From: Clostridia bacterium
GTDB taxonomy: Bacteria > Bacillota > Clostridia > Oscillospirales > Acutalibacteraceae
Assembly (NCBI GenBank): GCA_017428085.1
Contig: JAFRRP010000056.1
Coordinates: forward strand, 1 to 46,764
Length of the DNA: 46,764 nucleotides
Direction of reading: 5' to 3'
How positions within the stretch are numbered: the stretch's first letter is position 1; each line of letters starts with the position of its first letter. This document shows, piece by piece, positions 39,358-46,764 of this stretch. The position numbers and the translations under genes are program-made. The notes under the pieces are model-generated. The model was not told the origin of the DNA. It ran no database searches and worked only from the letters and a program-made list of their open reading frames with translations.

Positions 39358-41952
39358 ATGGCAAAAAGAGAAGTAGAGAATAAGCGCTGGCCGGAAGACC
39401 ACGAGACCAACATCCAGCCGGTAGAGATCGTCAACGAGGTGCGCTCCAGCATGCTGCAGTACGCCATGAGCGTACTGGTCAGCCGCGCCATCCCGGACGT
39501 GCGCGACGGCCTGAAGCCCGTCCACCGGCGCATCCTGTACACCATGTACGAAAACAACCTGACGCCGGACAAGGCCTACCGCAAGTGCGCCGATACCGTG
39601 GGCACCGTGCTGGGCCGTTACCATCCCCACGGCGACGCCTCGGTGTACGACGCCATGGTGCGCATGGTGCAGCCGTTTTCGCTGCGCTACCCGCTGATCG
39701 ACGGCCACGGCAATTTCGGCAACGTGGACGGCTACCCCGCCGCCGCCTACCGGTACACGGAATCCCGCATGAACCGGCTGTCCCTGCACATGCTGGACGA
39801 CATCAACAAGGAGACCGTGGATTTCCTGCCCAACTACGACGACCGTCTGCAGGAGCCGGAGGTGCTTCCCGTGCGCTTCCCGCAGCTGCTGGTGAACGGT
39901 TCCTCCGGTATCGCCGTGGGCATGGCGACGGAGATCCCGCCCCATAACCTGGGCGAAGTGATCGACGGCATGTGCTGCCTGATCGACAATCCGGACGCGG
40001 ACCTGGCGGAGATCTGCCAGTATATCAAGGGGCCGGACTTCCCCACCGGCGGCGTCATCATGGGCCGCGCGGGCATCCGCGCCGCCTACGCCACGGGCCG
40101 GGGCAAAATCACCCTGCGGGGCAAGGCGGAGATCGAGGAGCAGAAAAACGGCCGCTTCCGCATCGTCATCACCGAGATCCCCTATAAAGTACGCAAAAAA
40201 GACTTAGTCAAAAAGATATACGATTACGCCGTCGATAAAAAGATCGAGGGCATCGAGGACGTGGTGGACTACTCCTCCGAGCGCGACGGCGGCATGCGGA
40301 TCGTGGTGGACCTGAAAAAGGACGCCAACCCGCAGGTGGTGCTGAATAAGCTGTACACCTACACCGAATTGCAGACCACCTTCGGCGCCATCCTGATCGC
40401 GCTGGCGGACGGCAAGCCGCAGATCTTAACGCTGAAAGAAATGCTGCAGCGCTGCATCGACTTCCAGTGCGAGATCATCCGCCGCCGCACCGCCTTCGAC
40501 CGCCGCAAGGCAGCGGAGCGCGCCCACATTCTGGAAGGTCTGAAGGTCGCGCTGGATTTCATCGACGAGGTCATTTCCATCATCCGCAACAGCGCCACGA
40601 TCCCGGAATCCAAGGAGGCCCTGACGCGGCGCTTCGGGCTGGACGACGTGCAGACCACCGCCATCGTGCAGATGCAGCTGGGCCGTCTGGCAGGTCTGGA
40701 AAAACAGAAAATACTGGATGAATTGCAGGAAAAGCTGGACTTTATCAAAAAGTGCGACGAGATCCTTGCCAGCCACGCGCTGGTGCTGGACATCGTGAAG
40801 ACCGACGCGCTGAACCTGCGGGATTCCTACAGCGACGACCGCCGCACCGAGATCTCCGAGGTGGCCGGCGAAGTGGATATCGAGGACCTGATCCCCGAGG
40901 AGACCTGCGTGTTCACCATGACGCAGATGGGTTACATCAAGCGCATGAGCGCCGACGAGTACCGCATCCAGAAAAAGGGCGGACGCGGCAAGATCGGCAT
41001 CACCCGCCGGGAGGAGGATATCGTCACCACGATGTTCACCTGCTCCACCCACGACAACCTGATGTTCTTTACCACCAAGGGCAAGGCGTACAAGCTGAAG
41101 GGCTACGAGATCCCCGAGGGCAGCCGTACCAGCAAGGGCCTGAACGTGGTGAACATCCTGCCGCTGGAGCCGGAGGAAAAGATCTCCGCCATGCTGTGCG
41201 TGCCGGACGAGAGGGACGACAAGTTCCTTTGCATGATCACGAAAAACGGCGTCATCAAGCGCACGGAGCTGACGAACTTCCGCAATATCCGCCGCAGCGG
41301 CATCATCGCCATCAATCTGGACGAGGACGATACGCTGATCGACGTGCGCGTCACCGAGGGCGACGACGACCTGTACGTGGCCACCAAAAAGGGCATGGGC
41401 ATCCGCTTCAACGAGAACGACGCCCGCGCCATCGGCCGCGCGGCCCGCGGCGTGAAGGCCATCTCCTTCAAGAACGCCGACGACGAAGTGGTGGCCATGG
41501 AGATCATCAAGGAAGGAGACGGCGGCAAGATCCTGACCGTTTCCACGCAGGGTATCGGCCGCAAGAGCGATTATTCCGACTACCGCGCCCAGAACCGGGG
41601 CGGCTACGGCACCATCAACTACCGTACGGAGCGCTTCGGCGACGTGGCGGCGGTGCGCGTGGTGTACGATGACGACGACGCCATCCTCATCACCGAAAGC
41701 GGCGTGATGATCCGCCTTTCCTGCGAGGAGATCCGCGAATGCGCGCGTCCCAGCAAGGGCGTGATCGTGATGAAGCTGAACGAGGGCGATAAGGTCATCA
41801 CCATGACCACCGCCAAGCGCAGCGAGGACGAAAAGACAGAGCCGCTGCCGGAGGACGCCGCGGACGACGATGCCGACGGGCTGCCGGAAAAAGAGGAAGA
41901 CGCGGCGGAAATCGGAGACGATTTGCCGGCGGAAGAAATCCCGGAAGAATAA
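39358..41952 (+). CDS. gyrA: DNA gyrase subunit A
   Basis: GyrA cuts and rejoins DNA. The 864-residue protein contains the winged-helix region DGLKPVHRRILYTMYE, the active-site Tyr in AAAYRYTESRM, and a C-terminal beta-pinwheel with the GyrA box QKKGGRG, which marks gyrase rather than topoisomerase IV. The last 45 residues are an acidic tail. In the quinolone-resistance region it reads YHPHGDASVYD: Ala94 stands at the E. coli Ser83 position, while the Asp87 equivalent (Asp98) is kept. AAGGAGGC lies just before the ATG. It is co-transcribed with gyrB. Confidence 0.98.
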   Translation: MAKREVENKRWPEDHETNIQPVEIVNEVRSSMLQYAMSVLVSRAIPDVRDGLKPVHRRILYTMYENNLTPDKAYRKCADTVGTVLGRYHPHGDASVYDAMVRMVQPFSLRYPLIDGHGNFGNVDGYPAAAYRYTESRMNRLSLHMLDDINKETVDFLPNYDDRLQEPEVLPVRFPQLLVNGSSGIAVGMATEIPPHNLGEVIDGMCCLIDNPDADLAEICQYIKGPDFPTGGVIMGRAGIRAAYATGRGKITLRGKAEIEEQKNGRFRIVITEIPYKVRKKDLVKKIYDYAVDKKIEGIEDVVDYSSERDGGMRIVVDLKKDANPQVVLNKLYTYTELQTTFGAILIALADGKPQILTLKEMLQRCIDFQCEIIRRRTAFDRRKAAERAHILEGLKVALDFIDEVISIIRNSATIPESKEALTRRFGLDDVQTTAIVQMQLGRLAGLEKQKILDELQEKLDFIKKCDEILASHALVLDIVKTDALNLRDSYSDDRRTEISEVAGEVDIEDLIPEETCVFTMTQMGYIKRMSADEYRIQKKGGRGKIGITRREEDIVTTMFTCSTHDNLMFFTTKGKAYKLKGYEIPEGSRTSKGLNVVNILPLEPEEKISAMLCVPDERDDKFLCMITKNGVIKRTELTNFRNIRRSGIIAINLDEDDTLIDVRVTEGDDDLYVATKKGMGIRFNENDARAIGRAARGVKAISFKNADDEVVAMEIIKEGDGGKILTVSTQGIGRKSDYSDYRAQNRGGYGTINYRTERFGDVAAVRVVYDDDDAILITESGVMIRLSCEEIRECARPSKGVIVMKLNEGDKVITMTTAKRSEDEKTEPLPEDAADDDADGLPEKEEDAAEIGDDLPAEEIPEE

Positions 41953-41995
41953 AAAAGGTTCCTTTCCAGGAACATAACGGTGTGAAAAGGGAAAA

Positions 41996-43171
41996 ATGAA
42001 AGATAACAGTAAGCTGAACTTCGTCTTAAAGACGGTTCTGGGGGTGCTGATCGGGATCATCCTGATCGCCTCGGCGTTCGTCGTGTTCAAGATCGTGATT
42101 CCTCTGGTCAAGTCCTACAAAGAGCTTGAGGTGAAACCGGAGGAGACCGTTGCTTATGAGGAAGTGCCGGAGACGCCCACCGAAGCGGAGGACGAGCCGG
42201 AGATCATTTTGTCGCTGAACGAGCTGCGCAGCGCGGACAATCTTTCCACCGCCCTGCGGGAGTGGTCGAACAACACCGACGACAGCGTTCTGATGAAATC
42301 GAAAAAGGTGATCAACTTCCTGCTGATCGGCGGCGAGAAAAACCAGAAGCTGGCGGACGTGATCATGCTGGTGTCGCTGAACAGGGACACGAAGCAGATC
42401 ATCCTGACCTCGATCATGCGGGACAGCTATACCTATATCCCGATCAAAAACAGCGATACCTACGGCAAGATCAATTCCGTGTATTATTACGGCGGTTCGC
42501 AGCTGTTGAAGGAAACCGTTGAACGGGATTTCAAGATCGCGGTGGACTACTATGTTTACGTCAACTACGATATGTTTATGGATATCATCAACACCATGGG
42601 CGGCATCGAGCTGGACGTGCAGGAGTACGAGGCGCGCGCCGTGGAGACCGACCAGCTGTTCCGGGACCTGGCCAGAAAGTACGATATGGAGATCGAGTGC
42701 CCCTCCGGCGAACAGGTGACGCTGAACGGCCTGCAGGCCCTCACCTTCTGCCGCATCCGCCACTGCGACGTGGACGCGGATATCAGCCGGACCCGCCGCC
42801 AGCGGCAGTTTATCACCGCGCTGGTCGGAAAAACGAAGGGAATATCGGTAGACCAGATCGACGCCATTATGGAGCAGTTTTCCAAATATATCCGTACGGA
42901 CTGCAGCAAAAAGGAGCTGACGTCGCTGGCGTCCCAGGCGATCCTGAACCGCTGGTACGACTACAAGATCATTTCCAACTCCTTCCCGCAGGAGGAGGAA
43001 CGGCTGGATTACAACGGCTATTCCTGGGTGTGGATCGTGGACTATCCCCTTTCCGCCTACCACCTGCAGAACCTGATCTACGGCACTTCCAACATCATTC
43101 TGGAAGAGGACCGTGTTTCCGTGATCGACATCATGCGCAACACCGGCAACACCGGTACCGCCGCGCCGTGA
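41996..43171 (+). CDS. LytR-CpsA-Psr (LCP) family cell-wall glycopolymer ligase
   Basis: LCP proteins attach teichoic acids or other glycopolymers to peptidoglycan at the outer membrane face. The 391-residue protein has one N-terminal membrane helix (about 9-33), an acidic extracytoplasmic spacer, and the LCP domain: INFLLIGGE, ADVIMLVSLNRDTKQIILTS, MRDSYTYIP, YGKINSVYYYGG, MGGIELDV, LTFCRIRHCDVDADISRTRRQR. The usual R-x-R/D residues for lipid phosphate are mostly kept. It follows gyrA by 43 bases with a weak ribosome site (AGGGAA), and may be expressed from the gyr operon. Its stop codon overlaps the first hairpin of the ATGATAT array. Confidence 0.9.
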   Translation: MKDNSKLNFVLKTVLGVLIGIILIASAFVVFKIVIPLVKSYKELEVKPEETVAYEEVPETPTEAEDEPEIILSLNELRSADNLSTALREWSNNTDDSVLMKSKKVINFLLIGGEKNQKLADVIMLVSLNRDTKQIILTSIMRDSYTYIPIKNSDTYGKINSVYYYGGSQLLKETVERDFKIAVDYYVYVNYDMFMDIINTMGGIELDVQEYEARAVETDQLFRDLARKYDMEIECPSGEQVTLNGLQALTFCRIRHCDVDADISRTRRQRQFITALVGKTKGISVDQIDAIMEQFSKYIRTDCSKKELTSLASQAILNRWYDYKIISNSFPQEEERLDYNGYSWVWIVDYPLSAYHLQNLIYGTSNIILEEDRVSVIDIMRNTGNTGTAAP

Positions 43172-43353
43172 CGTTTGTCCGCAGGACAAACGTCAATGAT
43201 ATTCGCCGGTGGCGAATGATATGACTTCGTCATGATATGCGCTGCGCGAATGATGGTTACACAGGCGAATATCATATCATACAGACGCGTAAGCGGCTGT
43301 ATATCATACGAGACGAAGTCCCGTATATCATGCTGCCGCGGGCAGCATATCAT
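43170..43353. repeat. Array of micro-hairpins separated by ATGATAT / ATATCAT
   Basis: ATGATAT occurs at 43196, 43216 and 43232; its complement ATATCAT occurs at 43269, 43274, 43301, 43325 and 43347. Between them sit short palindromes of different sequence: 43170-43194 (11-bp stem, GCA loop), 43201-43217 (ATTCGCC-GGT-GGCGAAT), 43223-43231 (GAC-TTC-GTC), 43239-43247, 43281-43300 (weak), 43308-43324 (weak), 43332-43346 (GCTGCC-GCG-GGCAGC). The array switches orientation near 43260. No gene is present. Confidence 0.8.
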
Positions 43354-43359
43354 TTCTGA

Positions 43360-43405
43360 AAAACAAAAAAATCAAGCCGCAAAGGGAACGTATCCTTTGC
43401 GGCTT
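43360..43405 (-). terminator. Terminator between the LCP gene and the BspA-type gene
   Basis: 12-bp perfect stem (43374-43385 with 43394-43405). On the minus strand it is followed by GATTTTTTTG, a good T-run, so it should end the minus-strand BspA transcript. It may also work on the plus strand. Confidence 0.8.
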
Positions 43406-43494
43406 TGTGCTGTCATATAAACGGGTTTGGGATACCGTACGCCACGGCGGAGATGTCCTTCACGACATACGACCGGACCGCCGTATAACAGCGT

Positions 43495-46350
43495 TTATGC
43501 GACGCGGTACCAGGCCATCGGGTCTTCCAGTCCCACGGAGGCGCGAAGGATCATCCGGGCGTCGGCGGAGGTGACCTTGGCCCCGCCGGTCACGCGGCAG
43601 GCGGCCGTCTGCCACGCGGTGGGCTTGTCGAGGGAGACCGAATAGCGCAGGGCGCTGCGGGCGTCCGCCGAGGTGATCTTGCCGTCGCCGTCCGCGTCGC
43701 CCATCAGGAGCACGGTCTTATTCCCGCTTGCCGTAGCGACCGTCATGCCGGTGCCGGCGTTGTCGCTTTCCTTCGGGCTGTTGCCGTCGGGCCGTTTCAC
43801 CGGCAGGCCCTTCGCCTCGTTCAGCGTGCGGGTCACGTCGCCCACCAGACAGCCGGGGGCGACGAGAATGGACGTCGCCGTCTCTTTGAACACTTCCTCA
43901 TGGGTGAAGTGCAGCTTGGAATCGGCCAGCAGGTCCTCGCCGTACCGGATGTCGTCCCACGTTCTGCGCACGCCGGAATAGTAGACGTGCTCCAGCAAGG
44001 CGCAGCCGTCGCGGCTGTCCGCCGCGTCCTTCAGGTCCGTATGCACCGTCAGCTTCTGCAGGTGATCGTTGCCGTAAAACGCAAAGGTGCCCAGCCGCTC
44101 CACCCCGTAGGGGATCTCAAAGGACTTATCCTTTTTCCCGGCGGGGTACAGCAGAAGTTCTTTTTTATCCTTGGAGTACAGCACGCCGTTTTCGGAGGCG
44201 AATACCTTGTTGTCCTTTGCCGCGTTGACGGCTTCCAGCTTGGGCAGCGCCAGCAGGTCGTAGACCTCCAATTCGGTCAGCGACGCGGGCAGCGACAGCG
44301 TCAGGACCGTTTCCAGGGGCCAGAACGCGTCCGGCGTGGCGGAGAACGTGCCCTCCTTCAGCGCGAAAGAGGTCCCCGAAAACGTGCCCTTATAGCCGTA
44401 AAACGCCTTGCCCATGTAGATGGGCCCCTCCGGCAGGGCGACCTCGTACCACTCCGTACCCACCACGGCTTCCGCGCCCACGTACCGGACGCTGTCCGGC
44501 ACGGTCAGATCCGCCAGGCCCCACTGCCAGGCGAAGGCGTAGGGACTGATCATCACGGTGCCGGCTTTGACGGTAAGGGCGGAGCCCTCCGGCAGCTCGC
44601 CGTTGTATTTGTACAGGACCTTTCCCAGATAGACGGGACCGTCGGGCCGGGCGCTCATCCACCCGGTCTCGTCGAAGGCCTCCGACCCGATATAACAGAC
44701 GGAATCGGGGATTTTCACGCCGGTCAGCGCTTCGCAGCCGAAAAAGGCGCTTTCCTCGATGCGTTCCAGCCCGTTGGAGAAGGTCGCTTTTTTCAGGTTG
44801 GCGCACCAGGCAAAGGCGTAGCTCTCTATGGTTTTTACCCCTGCGGGGAGCGCGATCTCCCGCAGCGAGCCGCACCCGCGGAAGGCGTCGTAGGGAATGA
44901 CGGTGATCCCGGCGGGGATATTCGTCTTTTTCAGCCCGGTGCAGTCGGCAAAGGCGCCCTCCTCCAGCAGGCGGAGGGAGGCGGGCAGCGCCGCTTCCTC
45001 CACGTCGGATGCGGCGAAGGCCATATAACGCAGCTCCCGCAGGCCCTCCGGCAGGACGACCTTTTTCAGCGAGCGGTTGCCCCGGAAGGCGCTGTCTTCG
45101 ATGACCGTTACCTGCCCGGGCACGGTGAAGGAGGCGGCGGTCAGCCCGCCGGGATAGCCCAGCAGCACGGTGCCGTCTTCGTTATACAGTACGTTGTCGC
45201 GGATCGACAGGGCCTTGTTGTCCGCCGCCTTGGTGAGCGTGGCGATCCCGGACCGGGCCAGCGCCCCCGGGGAGATGGACTCCGCCCGGTTGAGGTCCAG
45301 CTTTGTCAGCTCCGTATCGGAGAACGCGTTCCGCCCCCAGACGGTCCTGACGGAATCAGGCAGTCTGAACGACGCGCCCGGCTTGCCCGTGGGGTAGACG
45401 ATCAGCTCGGTGAGGTCTTTATCGTACAGCACGCCGTCCTTTGCGGCGTAGTACCGGTTGTTTTTATCCACGGTCAGCGCCGTCAGCGAGGCGCAGTACA
45501 GGAAGGCGTCGGGATCCACGGAAAAGACGGAGGCGGGGAGATGGACCGTTTTCAGCCCTGTGCAGCCGTAAAACGCGTCGTAGCCGATCCACTCCAGCGT
45601 GGAGGGCAGCTCCGGCGCCGTCAGCGCTTCGCAGTCGATAAACGCCCGGTTGGAAATGCCGATGAGCCCCTCCGGGAAAGCGACGGTTTTCAGCGAAGTA
45701 CACCAGCCGAAGGCCTCTTCGCCGACGGTTTCCAGCTTTGCCGGCAGTACGACGGAGGTCAGCGCCGCGCAGCAGGCGAACGCGCTGACGCCCAGGTATT
45801 GCAGCGCCGGGGGCAGTTCGATCGCCTTCAGCGCTTCGCAGCCGTTGAACGCATTGTTGGAGATCTCTTTCAGCCCCTTGGGAAGGACGGCGGAGGTCAT
45901 CGACACGCAGCCGGAAAAGACGTATTCCCCAAGGTTCGTAAGCCCCTCCGGCAGCGCGATCTTTTTCAGGCAGACGCAATCGCTGAAGGCCCCGCTGCCG
46001 ATGGATTCCAACGTGGAGGGCAGGGTGACGGTCTCCAGCGAGGCGCAGTTGCCGAAGGCGTAGTCAAGGATCGCTGTCACGCCCTCCGGGATCGTGAGCT
46101 GGGTGATCTCCGTGCCCGAGAAGGCGTTCCAGGAGATCTCCGTGACGGTCTTGCCGTCGATCTTTTTGGGAATGGTCAGCTTTTGGGGCAGCTCCCCGTC
46201 GTACCCGACGACGGAGATCGTGCCGTCTCCCCATTCATCGTAATAAAAGGTGGGGGCGGGCGCGTCCGCCAAAGCGGCAAAACCGCCGGCGGCCGACAGC
46301 AGCAGCCCCGCGCACAACAGAAGGCACAGCCCGCGGATGACGTGTTTCAT
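43495..46350 (-). CDS. Secreted BspA-type leucine-rich-repeat protein with C-terminal dockerin
   Basis: The 951-residue protein has a signal peptide at about 1-29 (GLCLLLCAGLLLSAAGGFAALA). About twenty LRR_5/BspA repeats follow (pattern AF-x-x-C-x-x-L-x-x-V-x-LP-x-x-L-x-x-IG), a Treponema pallidum-type repeat used in adhesion. The C-terminal 70 residues are a type I dockerin. The first calcium loop is intact (DADGDGKITSADA). In the second the loop is CRVTGGAKVTSADA and lacks the Asp ligands, though its helix (MILRASVGLE) is kept. It would be displayed on a scaffoldin or the cell surface. AAGGAGAG precedes the ATG. It is a single gene with a terminator at 43405-43360. Confidence 0.9.
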   Translation of the reverse strand: MKHVIRGLCLLLCAGLLLSAAGGFAALADAPAPTFYYDEWGDGTISVVGYDGELPQKLTIPKKIDGKTVTEISWNAFSGTEITQLTIPEGVTAILDYAFGNCASLETVTLPSTLESIGSGAFSDCVCLKKIALPEGLTNLGEYVFSGCVSMTSAVLPKGLKEISNNAFNGCEALKAIELPPALQYLGVSAFACCAALTSVVLPAKLETVGEEAFGWCTSLKTVAFPEGLIGISNRAFIDCEALTAPELPSTLEWIGYDAFYGCTGLKTVHLPASVFSVDPDAFLYCASLTALTVDKNNRYYAAKDGVLYDKDLTELIVYPTGKPGASFRLPDSVRTVWGRNAFSDTELTKLDLNRAESISPGALARSGIATLTKAADNKALSIRDNVLYNEDGTVLLGYPGGLTAASFTVPGQVTVIEDSAFRGNRSLKKVVLPEGLRELRYMAFAASDVEEAALPASLRLLEEGAFADCTGLKKTNIPAGITVIPYDAFRGCGSLREIALPAGVKTIESYAFAWCANLKKATFSNGLERIEESAFFGCEALTGVKIPDSVCYIGSEAFDETGWMSARPDGPVYLGKVLYKYNGELPEGSALTVKAGTVMISPYAFAWQWGLADLTVPDSVRYVGAEAVVGTEWYEVALPEGPIYMGKAFYGYKGTFSGTSFALKEGTFSATPDAFWPLETVLTLSLPASLTELEVYDLLALPKLEAVNAAKDNKVFASENGVLYSKDKKELLLYPAGKKDKSFEIPYGVERLGTFAFYGNDHLQKLTVHTDLKDAADSRDGCALLEHVYYSGVRRTWDDIRYGEDLLADSKLHFTHEEVFKETATSILVAPGCLVGDVTRTLNEAKGLPVKRPDGNSPKESDNAGTGMTVATASGNKTVLLMGDADGDGKITSADARSALRYSVSLDKPTAWQTAACRVTGGAKVTSADARMILRASVGLEDPMAWYRVA

Positions 46351-46416
46351 AGGGACTCTCCTTTCTTGAATAAGCCGGTAATTTGAATTTCCTTCTCAGC
46401 AATAGAAAAAAGACAG

Positions 46417-46554
46417 ATCCAGTCGTTAGTTTTTAGTCGTCAGTCGTTATAGTCGTCAGTCGTTAGAAGTCCTCCGGACGATCCTATGAAAAACAACATT
46501 TCCAACGACTGCGGCGCAAAGCGCCGCCTCTGGCGACCGGCGACTGTTTAGCGG
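46417..46554. repeat. Dispersed repeat, copy B (with heptads)
   Basis: It has the same order as 27668-27787: ATCCAGTCGTT start, AGTCGTC/AGTCGTT heptads, CCTCCGGA, TCCTATGAAAA, hairpin GCGGCGC-AAA-GCGCCGC (46511-46527), then CGACTGTTTAGCGG. The left end carries an extra pair of heptads; the right end has drifted (GGCGACC units). It lies upstream of the BspA-type gene. Confidence 0.85.
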
Positions 46555-46764
46555 ATGCCTATTGCCGCAAAGCGGCGATAATGGATTGTTTGCGTTTGGA
46601 ACCGTTGAAAGAAAAAAGAATAGTGAAGACTGAAAAATGAAGAATATCGGAAAACACTTTGTGTTTTGATAATAAAACTGTAAGGGCGAACGCCCTTCCG
46701 ATATTGTTCAATATTCATTTTTAAGTTTTCAGTATTCATTTAGGTTTGTCGGGCATTCGCTCGA
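46555..46764. repeat. Imperfect inverted element at the right edge; no gene
   Basis: The left arm is near 46623-46650 (GTGAAGACTGAAAAATGAAG type, heptad-like). The right arm is the imperfect complement at 46697-46741. Two perfect hairpins lie inside: AAAACAC-TTT-GTGTTTT (46651-46667) and AAGGGCG-AA-CGCCCTT (46682-46697). A GCCGC-AAA-GCGGC hairpin is at 46564-46576. A 63-codon minus-strand open frame across it is not credible. Confidence 0.55.

Noticed and set aside
43170..43353. CRISPR array
   Set aside because: The constant unit is only 7 bp, the intervening units are palindromic and uneven in length, orientation flips midway, and no cas gene is present.
43900..46386. Long plus-strand open frame opposite the BspA-type gene
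   Set aside because: It mirrors the repeated LRR codons; the minus strand has a signal peptide, ribosome site and dockerin.
46548..46739. 63-codon minus-strand open frame at the right edge
   Set aside because: It lies wholly in the inverted AT-rich repeat element and has low-complexity Phe/Ser content.

Overview
The window looks like the replication-origin region of a GC-rich, spore-forming, Gram-positive bacterium of class Clostridia, probably an Oscillospirales-type gut organism. The support is spoIIE, the order dnaA-dnaN-S4-recF-remB-gyrB-gyrA, a DnaD-domain primosome protein, a LytR-CpsA-Psr protein, and two secreted proteins ending in type I dockerins. No rRNA, tRNA, CRISPR array, prophage or intact transposase gene is visible.

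Layout. 1-3214: end of a secreted dockerin protein, a REP-like hairpin cluster, and spoIIE (minus). 3441-9710: rlmB, a 1236-residue membrane protein that reads as a catalytically dead P-type ATPase with long acidic tails, and an MFS carrier. 10036-15332: YdbC/PC4 protein, birA, an S1-domain protein (minus), DUF951, prfA, and a fused TsaC/Sua5-CoaE gene. 15346-22939: secreted phosphoesterase, M18 aminopeptidase, DnaD protein, then a GH16 hydrolase and an aminotransferase lying between the DnaD gene and a DnaC/DnaI-like helicase loader. 23038-29737: a probable sugar or amino-sugar locus (DUF4838 protein; GPH-type symporter; BadF-type kinase; SIS protein; serine hydrolase). 29939-32383: hom-lysC (minus). 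32610-43171: dnaA, probable oriC with five DnaA-box-like repeats, dnaN, S4 protein, recF, remB, gyrB, gyrA and an LCP protein. 43495-46350: a BspA-type leucine-rich-repeat dockerin protein (minus).

The most unusual content is in the gaps. Three kinds of short repeat recur. (1) At least ten REP-like hairpins, several starting GTAGC, with a CTCA loop and stems that vary with compensation. (2) Runs of 7-bp iterons such as AGTCGTC, AGTCGGA and GAGGTTT, often inverted at the two ends of a 70-150 bp element. (3) One array of small hairpins separated by ATGATAT. Several of these touch or contain the stop codon of the preceding gene. Together with the degenerate P-type ATPase, the TsaC-CoaE fusion and a DnaA whose DNA-recognition signature and boxes both depart from consensus, these are the best candidates for follow-up.

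All calls come from reading the sequence; no database search was run.
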